This document shows positions 1 through 7,959 of a stretch of DNA of 17,203 bases, in pieces. Positions within the stretch are counted from its first letter, which is position 1. Every line of letters begins with the position of its first letter. A program made the translations under genes and the position numbers. Below the pieces are notes generated by a model. The model was not told the DNA's origin, ran no database searches, and saw nothing but the letters and a program-made list of their open reading frames with translations. Where the stretch lies: contig JAHDEQ010000072.1 of assembly GCA_020628755.1 (NCBI GenBank), positions 1 through 17,203 of the forward strand, in the 5' to 3' direction. Origin of the DNA: Saprospiraceae bacterium. Lineage in GTDB: Bacteria; Bacteroidota; Bacteroidia; Chitinophagales; Saprospiraceae.

Positions 1-38
1 GATAAATTTCTACAGAAAGCTGCGTGGCAATCTACTTT

Positions 39-1463
39 TTAGCTTTTATTAGCTATCAATTGCGCTACTTCTCGTAATTCATTTATGGCAATTTCTAAAT
101 GTTTTTCTTCTACATAAGTCTGAGCAATAACCATTCGTAGGACATATTGACCATTGATTTTGGTATGCGATAAAAATACCTTTCCTCTTTGATTGAGCAT
201 TTGTAAAAATTCTTCATTCAGCTTGTTTAAGCTGTCCAAATTACTTTCATTTTTAGGTTTAAACCGAAAACAAGAAAAACACAGAAAAGGTGGCAAAATC
301 AATTCAAAATCCTTTGAATTTTGAATAAAATCGGCAAATGTAGTGTTGAGTTGGATATGAAAACGCAATTTTTCTTGCATGGCTTCCACTCCCATACCTC
401 GAAACACAAACCACAATTTTAAGGCTCGAAATCGTCGCCCCAGTTGAATCCCCCAATCTCTATAATCATTAACCTGCCCACGTGTTTTGGTTTTGAGATA
501 TTCAGGCAATATCTCAAAGGTGTTGATGAGTAAATCTGCATTTTTGACCATATAAATACTACAATCAAAATTGGTAAACAGCCATTTATGTGGATTGAAG
601 GTAAAACTATCGGACAATTCGATTCCTTCTAAAAAATGATGATATTCGGGTAAAATAAAGGCAGAACCCACAAAAGCAGCATCAATATGTAACCATATTT
701 GATGGCGTTGGCATAAGGCGGCCACTTCTTTTAAGGGATCCATCGCAACCGTACCAGTTGTACCAAGTGCTACGACGACACAAGTCGGAATTTTATCATT
801 GGCGAGGTCTTCTTCGATGGCTTTTTCAAGCAAATCTACTCGCATAGCAAAATGCTCATCAACATCTATTTTGACGACATTTCGGCTGCCCATTCCAGCT
901 ATTTTTACTCCTTTTTCAATAGAAGAATGCGTTTGCGTAGAACAATAAACCCTTAAATTATTGGGAACTCCATATTCATTGGACTTGAAATCTGTTTTCC
1001 ACTCACGGGCTGTCAAAATCGCTACCAAGGTCGAAGTCGAAGCCGTATCTTGAATTGTCCCCTCCCACTCTCTTGGGATATTCATCAAATCTTTAAACCA
1101 ATCCATCATTCGCTCCTCTAATTCCGCAGCAGCAGGCGAGGTTTCCCAAATCATACATTGTGCAGCAATAGCCGAGGTGATAAACTCTCCATATAAAGAC
1201 TCGATAGAACTATTGGCCGTAAAATAAGCATGATAATTGGGATGTTGCCAATGCGTAATTCCAGGTAAAATAGTGTCTGTCAAGTCATTTAAAATGACCT
1301 GCCATTCTTCGGCGGTTTTTGGTGCAGTTGTTGGTATTTCATCATAGATTTCTTTGGGTTTGACTTGTGATTTTACGGGGAGGTTTTCGATATTTTGAAA
1401 ATAAAAGTCTATCCAATCCAAAATGGGTTGAACATTTTTTTTAAAGTCTTGGCGTTCAATCAT
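39..1463 (-). CDS. PLP-dependent aromatic-L-amino-acid decarboxylase (group II)
   Basis: Predicted cytoplasmic enzyme that removes CO2 from an aromatic L-amino acid (Tyr, Trp, Phe or DOPA) to give the matching amine. The 474-residue length is normal for the family. Visible motifs: the N-terminal substrate-side block WQHPNYHAYF (72-81); THSS with His179, equivalent to the PLP-stacking His192 of human DDC; HIDAAF with Asp261, which contacts the pyridine nitrogen; NPHKW with the Schiff-base Lys293; and the catalytic-loop VNDYRDW with Tyr334 followed by LGRRFRALKLWF. The Asp-Lys spacing of 32 matches human Asp271-Lys303. Keeping the loop Tyr argues for decarboxylase rather than aldehyde-synthase chemistry, where this residue is usually Phe. 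There is no signal peptide. It starts at ATG 1463 and ends TAA. It is monocistronic as far as visible and divergent from the gene at 1583. Preferred substrate cannot be read from the sequence; glutamate decarboxylase is unlikely. Confidence 0.95.
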   Translation of the reverse strand: MIERQDFKKNVQPILDWIDFYFQNIENLPVKSQVKPKEIYDEIPTTAPKTAEEWQVILNDLTDTILPGITHWQHPNYHAYFTANSSIESLYGEFITSAIAAQCMIWETSPAAAELEERMMDWFKDLMNIPREWEGTIQDTASTSTLVAILTAREWKTDFKSNEYGVPNNLRVYCSTQTHSSIEKGVKIAGMGSRNVVKIDVDEHFAMRVDLLEKAIEEDLANDKIPTCVVVALGTTGTVAMDPLKEVAALCQRHQIWLHIDAAFVGSAFILPEYHHFLEGIELSDSFTFNPHKWLFTNFDCSIYMVKNADLLINTFEILPEYLKTKTRGQVNDYRDWGIQLGRRFRALKLWFVFRGMGVEAMQEKLRFHIQLNTTFADFIQNSKDFELILPPFLCFSCFRFKPKNESNLDSLNKLNEEFLQMLNQRGKVFLSHTKINGQYVLRMVIAQTYVEEKHLEIAINELREVAQLIANKS

Positions 1464-1582
1464 GCTTTATTTATTTTCATTAATTTTGCAATCCTTTTTG
1501 ATAATCTATCGTTATTATAATAGTTCTAAAATAGCAAACAAAAGTTTGCTCTACCAAAGCACAAATTTAAACTATTTATTCT
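1464..1582. promoter_or_regulatory. Divergent intergenic region with candidate -7 boxes and an inverted repeat
   Basis: This 119-bp gap must hold the promoters of the two divergent genes. Two matches to the Bacteroidota -7 consensus TAnnTTTG are visible. TAATTTTG at 1481-1488 (plus strand) would leave about 95 nt before ATG 1583, but I see no well-spaced -33 TTG. TAAATTTG on the minus strand (1562-1569) has a TTG at 1586-1588, 16 nt upstream, and would serve the decarboxylase. Between them AGCAAAC (1533-1539) and GTTTGCT (1544-1550) form a perfect 7-bp inverted repeat around AAAA, a possible operator. These are pattern matches in AT-rich DNA and could be chance. Confidence 0.35.
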
Positions 1583-2872
1583 ATGCAATATTCTTTTTTT
1601 AAAAATGTAAGTTTGTTTTTCTTGTTCATGGTACTTGCGGCGCAAGTACAAGCGGCATATATGCTTCTTCCGATGGACGAAAAACAAAAAAACCATCTCA
1701 AAGCCTATGGACTCACCTACTGGGCGCTTGATGCTGGTTCGGAGTGTTTTTGGCTACTCAATTATAGAGGTGGTTCTTTTGCATTTAAACACAATAAAGT
1801 TTTTGAAAAAGAATCCATTATTCGTGATGTAAGTTTTGAAATCATACCTGATGCTGCTTTCGCACAAATTCAGCGTGAAATTGGCAACCCAGAGGTCAAT
1901 CAAGATGTAATTAAATTAGAGGTTGCTCCAAAAATTGCGGTTTATACACCCGATTTTAATGCGAGAGGCGAAAAAGTACAACCCTGGGACGATGCCGTTA
2001 CGATGGTTTTGACTTATGCCGAAATCCCTTATGATGTCGTTTATGACAATGAGGTTTTGGATGATAAATTGACCGAATATGATTGGTTGCACTTGCACCA
2101 TGAAGATTTTACGGGGCAGTTTGGGCGTTTTTATCGCTCGCATCACAATACTTCTTGGTATAAGGAGTATGTGCGTCGCTTAGAGGCTTTGGCTACCGAA
2201 AATGGTTTTGCAAAAGTATCTCAACTCAAACTAGCCGTTGTCAAAAAAATACAAGAATACGTCGTGGGCGGAGGTTTTATGTTTGCGATGTGTTCGGCTA
2301 CCGATACCTATGATATTGCACTCGCCGCAGATGGTACGGATATTTGCGACCATATGTATGATGGCGACCCACCAAATCCAAATGCACAACAAAACCTCGA
2401 TTTTTCAAAAACCTTTGCGTTTAAAGATTTTGAATTGATGAAAAATCCAATGGTTTACGAATATTCTACCATTGACCATAGTTTGACTCGAAAAGTCAAT
2501 GCAGAAAGGGATTATTTTACCTTATTCGATTTCTCGGCCAAGTGGGATCCTGTTCCTTCGATGTTGACTCAGTGCCACACTCGCACGGTCAAAGGTTTTA
2601 TGGGACAAACGACAGCTTTCCTAAAAACGCATATCAAATCGAATATTCTTATCATGGGCGAAAATAAGCCTGCGGGCGAAGCTCGATATATTCATAGTCC
2701 AATGGGACAGGGTTTCTTTACCTTTTATGGTGGTCATGACCCCGAAGATTATCGTCATTTTGTAAATGATCCTGAAACGGATTTGAATTTACATCCAAAT
2801 TCACCTGGCTATCGTTTGATTTTGAATAATGTATTGTTTCCTGCTGCTAAGAAAAAGAAAAGAAAAACATAG
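1583..2872 (+). CDS. Secreted class-I glutamine-amidotransferase-like protein, function unknown
   Basis: A 429-residue protein with a Sec signal peptide (hydrophobic core about 9-20, likely cleavage after VQA at 24), so periplasmic or surface located. An N-terminal segment (25-115) carries HLKAYG and WLLNYRGGSF. From about 117 the pattern resembles a GATase1/ThuA-like fold: strand IAVYTPDF, a helix and strand around 135-155, then GGGFMFAMCSATDTYD (229-244) with Cys237 after a glycine-rich strand, in nucleophile-elbow position. Near the C-terminus are GGHDPED (383-389, His385) and His404 before a final GYRLILNNVLFP. From memory, similar Bacteroidota proteins are labelled 'asparagine synthetase B', but no N-terminal nucleophile Cys2 and no ATP-pyrophosphatase SGGxDS motif is present, and the signal peptide argues against that role. 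The basic tail KKKKRKT ends the protein. Start ATG 1583, stop TAG. Catalytic residues are inferred; no substrate can be named. Confidence 0.85.
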   Translation: MQYSFFKNVSLFFLFMVLAAQVQAAYMLLPMDEKQKNHLKAYGLTYWALDAGSECFWLLNYRGGSFAFKHNKVFEKESIIRDVSFEIIPDAAFAQIQREIGNPEVNQDVIKLEVAPKIAVYTPDFNARGEKVQPWDDAVTMVLTYAEIPYDVVYDNEVLDDKLTEYDWLHLHHEDFTGQFGRFYRSHHNTSWYKEYVRRLEALATENGFAKVSQLKLAVVKKIQEYVVGGGFMFAMCSATDTYDIALAADGTDICDHMYDGDPPNPNAQQNLDFSKTFAFKDFELMKNPMVYEYSTIDHSLTRKVNAERDYFTLFDFSAKWDPVPSMLTQCHTRTVKGFMGQTTAFLKTHIKSNILIMGENKPAGEARYIHSPMGQGFFTFYGGHDPEDYRHFVNDPETDLNLHPNSPGYRLILNNVLFPAAKKKKRKT

Positions 2873-2975
2873 AAAGTTCAGTTGTAGATCCCAAACGCTA
2901 GCTCAATTTTGCTTATGGCAATAGCTCTACATCCTTGGTGATTTTTTCTTGTTTCACCAATTTCTCTACTTTAAC

Positions 2976-3011
2976 AAAAAAGGACTTGGAAGATTTCCAA
3001 GTCCTTTTTTT
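2976..3011. terminator. Bidirectional rho-independent terminator
   Basis: Perfect 10-bp stem GGACTTGGAA (2982-2991) / TTCCAAGTCC (2995-3004) with a 3-nt loop GAT, flanked by A6 on the left and T7 on the right. It therefore works in both directions, for the plus-strand gene ending at 2872 and for the minus-strand DUF721 gene whose stop codon lies just beside it at 3013. The remaining bases between 2873 and 2975 show nothing recognisable. Confidence 0.9.
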
Positions 3012-3012
3012 A

Positions 3013-3303
3013 TTATCGAATCACAACTTTTTCGATGAGTTCTTCACCGAGTTCTTTGTTGAGAATTTCTTTTATTTTGTCTTTGCTGTAAGTCAATTCG
3101 TTGCGGAGCGGAGCAGAGGAAATGCTAATATAGACTGTCTTTTTTCGTAGATAAATAGAAGTAGTATAGGTGACAATAGTTTTGCCCATTTGCTTATCCC
3201 AAGCCGAGCGAATACGGGTTTGGTGAAGGCGACCTTTATTTTTCATTTGGTCAACCATGTTTTTTAAAACGTCTCCTATTTTTTGGTCATTGTGTCTGCT
3301 CAT
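3013..3303 (-). CDS. DUF721 (DciA-like) domain protein
   Basis: Small, basic, cytoplasmic protein of 96 residues from ATG 3303. It opens with MSRHNDQKIGDVLKNMVDQ, then an Arg/Trp segment (IRSAWDKQMG), an alternating beta pattern (TSIYLRKKTVYISISS), the PLRNELTYSKDKIKEILNKEL helix and a final IEKVVIR strand. This arrangement is that of DUF721, whose DciA members load the replicative DnaB helicase. Bacteroidota homologues are short like this one, and their exact role is less clear. In-frame ATG 3318 and TTG 3321 lie upstream; I prefer 3303 because the family's conserved helix begins directly after it. It lies downstream of the giant gene but behind its terminator, so it probably has its own promoter, which I could not locate. 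It is a housekeeping-type gene with no visible link to the adhesin locus. Confidence 0.8.
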   Translation of the reverse strand: MSRHNDQKIGDVLKNMVDQMKNKGRLHQTRIRSAWDKQMGKTIVTYTTSIYLRKKTVYISISSAPLRNELTYSKDKIKEILNKELGEELIEKVVIR

Positions 3304-3340
3304 GTTTGCAAGATACATCAATCTTTTTGATTAATCCACA

Positions 3341-3378
3341 AAAAAATGCACTTACCCAAAAAAGGTAAGTGCATTTTT
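3341..3378 (-). terminator. Rho-independent terminator of the complete giant gene
   Basis: Stem TGCACTTACC (3347-3356) / GGTAAGTGCA (3364-3373), 10 perfect bp with a 7-nt loop. The stem is extended by pairing of A's at 3342-3346 with T's at 3374-3378. On the minus strand the left A-run reads as the U-tract, so it terminates transcription that has left the stop codon at 3424. A smaller hairpin (ATTCTA 3382-3387 / TAGAAT 3393-3398) lies between the stop and this terminator. Confidence 0.85.
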
Positions 3379-3423
3379 ATAATTCTATTTTTTAGAATCG
3401 TCTAGATAATCAAATATCAATCT

Positions 3424-6400
3424 TTATTCTAACAAAAGCATTTTCTTGGTAGCAGAATTTGAATCGGTAGTCAATTCATAGTACAATAATCCGTTGACAC
3501 CTAATTCTTTGGTGGTCAACTGAACTTGATTATAACCTTTTGCAAAATCACCGTTGATTATTTTTAGGAGTTTACCATTGCTATCAAAGACTTTTAGTGT
3601 AGCCGCTGATGCTTGTGGTAAAGTGAAGCCTATCATCGTTTCTCCATTAAATGGATTCGGTTGATTTTGATGCAATTCAAAAACTTGCTCAGCTACTTGG
3701 ATGCCATTTTCGCTTTGTACTTCCAATATTACATCAAGCATTCCTGTATTATTATAGGCTTCTGCTTTGGTATAACGACTGTTAATAGCAATAGCGTTTT
3801 CCAAGTCTTGATTGGCTTTTGATTTGAAAACCAAGACAAATAATGCGGTCTCGGCATCAAATGATTTGGCTTCGCTACTATTCCAAGAGCTTGTTAAAAT
3901 CCCTTCTTCGATATAAGTCGTGCCCACATGAGCATCGCTCATGTGAATCGCTCGAGGTTTAACACCTTCAAATTCCATTGCATTAGCATCAAAATGTAAA
4001 GTATATTGGAAGCCTGTAATATTATCAAAATTACTTGCTTTTACAGGAATTTCAATGCTTTGTCCTTGTTCAAGATTTGTGTTTTCAATTCTAAAATTAA
4101 GTGTACCATTCAGATTTCGTTCTTCTACTTGATTGGCATTGGTTAGGGCATCGCCTGTAACATCTCCAATTTTGATAGCTATAAAATCCGTTGCTAACTC
4201 ATCTTGATCAAGAGAAGCAAAATTGACAACTTCAGGGAATGCCTCTACCCAAGGATTTTGTGGATTCGGGAACATATAGTCTTTATCAACAAAACGCCAT
4301 GAGCTATTTTCAGGAAAATCCTGTAAGATAAATAGTATCAACTGTCGAGTCTGTACAACATCGAATGTCGTAATATGACCATCATTATTCACATCGGCTG
4401 CTATCATTTGATAAGGCGATGTTAGATAATTGACTCCCAAAATATGCTGGCTCATCACGACCAAATCAAAAGTAGAAACTCCATTGGTTGGTTCGTGGTT
4501 CTTTTCTGGTGTAATGGTGTAATTTTGATACATATTCAAACTAGGGAAACTGTATGTTCCATCAAGTGTAGTCGGCAAGAAGGTACTACTACCTCCTGCA
4601 ACTTCCATCATTACATCTTCCACCATATTGCCTTGTTCTGTCTCAACACTTCCTCCAATGATTGCTCTGGAAAGGTCTTGCGGACAGTTATTTAAGTTGT
4701 CTTGTACATCTATATAAGTTACACAAAAATCAACATTTCCTGCCTCATCTTCTACATAGATTTCTACTGGAATAATTCCTAAGTCATCGCAACAAAGTGT
4801 TACCGAATTGCTTGGTGAACCTGCAAAATTGGTTCGCTTAATTTTAACGGTATTTTCTACAAACTCATCTGAACTACAGTTGTCAAAAGCATACTCTAAT
4901 AATGCTGTGGCTGGTACTTCGACACAACCTGTTTGCATATTTTCGATAGTGATACCATTTAAGCAAACTGGCGTTGGATTTTTACAATCTTCGATGGTAA
5001 ATAAGTAGCTGCACTCGCTTGTGTTACCGCAACCATCCTCAACAATCCATTTGATAAGGTGTGTTCCGTAAGGATAAACATTGGTCGCATCATTGCCTGT
5101 TTCTACAATATCAAAAGAACCATCATTGAAAGCATCAATTTTGTAAGTATATTCCAAAACATCAGCAGGAGAACAGCCATCTTCAACTTCTATCGTAAGT
5201 TGCGCCTCGCCTTCGCAATCTTCTGTCAAATCACAGAAGGTTTGGTCTCCAGGACAAGTGATAACAGGTGCTTCACTATCTAAAACTTTGATGATTTGAG
5301 TGTATTGGAAGTAGCCATCATCATCCTGATAAGTATTTGGTAATGGTTGAGGAATACCCAAATCTGTAACATCCGTATTTTCATTATCATAGATACACCA
5401 GTTAATAACCGTCCAAGTACGTTCAATTTTATAGCAAGCATCATCAACAATTGTAAGTATCAAATCATCGTAATTGATGGCTAATAACTCACAGTCGTCA
5501 TCTGATATTGTAGGTTCGCCAGACAAGCCCAAATCATCAGGACAAGTATTAACAGTAGCATCAGGTGGAAACTGTACTATAAAGTCACTTACATGATTGA
5601 CCGTAACTCTTTGTGTACAAGAAGCATCTTGTGATTTATCAGAATTATCACTAGCAGTCCAACGACGTGTAATAGTACCAGCTTTGCATTGGTCACGGTC
5701 GTCAGTTTCGCTATATTCTAAGTTTACTGAACAATTATCATCAGCGATTGGGTCGCCAAAATCCATTGAATGTAGGGCAACTGCACTACAATCTACGGTT
5801 ACATTATCAGGGCAAGTAATGGTTGGTGCAATGGCATCTTCAACCAAAACGGTTTGCCAACAAATATTACTATTGCCTGCATTATCTGTTACTCTCAATT
5901 CAATCGTTACATCTTGATTTAGGTCACAACAATCTAATGGTGCAGCATCTGACCAAGCACTACTTCCTAAGCAGCCTCCAACTCGGCGCACCTCGATGGA
6001 TGCGATACCGCAGTTGTCCCAACTACCTTCATCTATGTCCTCTGCATATACCCAAGCCTGTCCATCAGAACCTAAAGAAACGTGTAAGTTGTCGTCGCAG
6101 ACGGCAACGGGTGCTGTATTATCTTCTATTGTAATGCTAACTAATTCTTCTGTTACATTCAAACAAGCATCTTTAGCAATTACCATGATTTGAGTTACAC
6201 CTAATGGTAAATTATCTAGTGTTCCTCCATTGGTAACATCTACAATAACAAGGTCATCCGAGCCATATGCGCCTCCGCCTAGAGTATAGCGCACTTCGAT
6301 AGATTCGACACCTGAACAGCCATCAGTCACCGCTTCGTTGAAAGATAAGTCTGCTTGACATTCATAAACAGCCGTATTAGAAACAATATCATCTACATTA

Positions 6401-7959
6401 ATAGTAGGGCCTGTTGTATCATCTACTTTTATTACTTGCTCTTCGTATTTAGTCACGCCTGAGCACCAATTGATATAAGTCCAAGTTCTAATGATTTTAT
6501 AGCCTTGACCACAAGTTGGTAATACTAAATCTTCATAGGTGTAAGAAATATCGCAAAGACCATGATGGTCTGTTTGATTCATTGCAAAACAATCAAAACC
6601 TGGCCTACCTGAAGTTTCTGGTGTGATACTTTCAGGACTTTGGCCTGTACATTCTAAAGTAAGGTCACCTGGTTTTCTGATTTGATCCATTGTTGGAGCT
6701 TTGAGGTTAACCGTTTGAGTACATTTTGAACTATTGCCAAAAGCATCAACGGCTTCCCAAACTCTGATGATTTGAGCACCATTCCAATCAACTTGGTTAC
6801 AGTTGGTTTCTACAATTTCTTCAGAAAGTAAACTCACACCTGCCAAGGTACAATCATACGCACCATAAGGGAATGGGAATCCACAAGACAAGGTAATAGA
6901 AGCTGCTGTAACTTCGCCACCGCCATAAGGTTCAGGTGGGTTATCAAATATATGTTCGTTATTATCAATGATTTGGATGTACCAAGTACCTCCAACATTG
7001 TCAGGCACATTATTAGTACCACTATTTTCAGTAATAAAGTCTTCTGGACTTGTACTAGCTGTAATGCTGCATGGCAAACCAGCTAAAGCTCCTACAGAAA
7101 AGGTGTTGCTTTCTTCTACCTGACCATTGCCCGCAAGGGTAATGGCTGGAAGATTCACAGCAGAAGGAGCGTGTAAAATAATAATTATATCTTCAATGTT
7201 AGTATGTGTTAAATCTACTGCTACTTCTAATCCTTGTATAACCTCACCAAAAGGACCACAAGGTAAATTTATTGGTATAAATGTATTGGAAACAAGTCCT
7301 GGCGTACCTCCTGCAATGTTTGCAGGTAGCTCCATACTTGGTGTATAAGTGTTGGTTTGAGAATAGAACTCATCCAAAGCATTTGGATGCGTACAGGCCA
7401 ATTCATAGTCTTCGCAAACAATCGTTGGATTGTATTTGTCTTCTACTAAGATTTCCCCCCAACATTTATTGTCGCTATAAATGTGTTCTACTACATAAGT
7501 CAAGGTTTGACCTGCTTGTGCTGCACTCACAAAATTGTGAGCTGGTGTAGAAGATTGATTGCCTGGGAAAATTGAGAAACCTGCTTCATCTAATGGGAAT
7601 CCATCTACATCATAAACGACTAAAGGTTGTTGGTTTTCATCTAAAATAACAACTTTATATTCGTCATTGCAGAATGTTGGCATTTCGAGTACCATATCAG
7701 GTGTGATTTCGATAACACATTCACCCAAATCATCAAGGAATGGATTTCCTGTTTGGTTATCATCATCATTCCATTCTGGAGTTCCCAAACTGATGTGAAC
7801 TAAATCATTGCACGTCAAATTAGGATCAACTTGATTTACAATAATCAAATCAGTAGTACATTTTGTGATGATACCATCGCAATAAGTTGTTACTTGTACT
7901 ACTTCATGATGACCAACTGGCAATCCAGCAACAGCTACTGTACCTACTCCATTGGTATA
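3424..7959 (-). repeat. Paralogous segment matching 12668-17203
   Basis: The last 1,511 codons plus stop of this gene align module by module with the whole visible part of the upstream gene. The matching Tyr codons are at 7957-7959 and 17201-17203, so both segments are 4,536 nt. Short internal indels cancel, for example GALAGLPC versus GALNAFLGLPC, and SGTNNVPDN versus SGANVPDN. A hand-aligned 76-residue block beginning CYKIERTWTV shows 67 identities. The two 3' untranslated regions do not look alike. The true left end of homology is outside the window, so segment length is set by the window edge. Confidence 0.9.

Noticed and set aside
1583..2872. Asparagine synthetase assignment
   Set aside because: Signal peptide present; catalytic motifs of both asparagine synthetase domains are missing.
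2935..3150. 71-codon plus-strand frame
   Set aside because: It runs through the terminator hairpin and lies antisense to the DUF721 gene; its composition is low-complexity Phe-rich.
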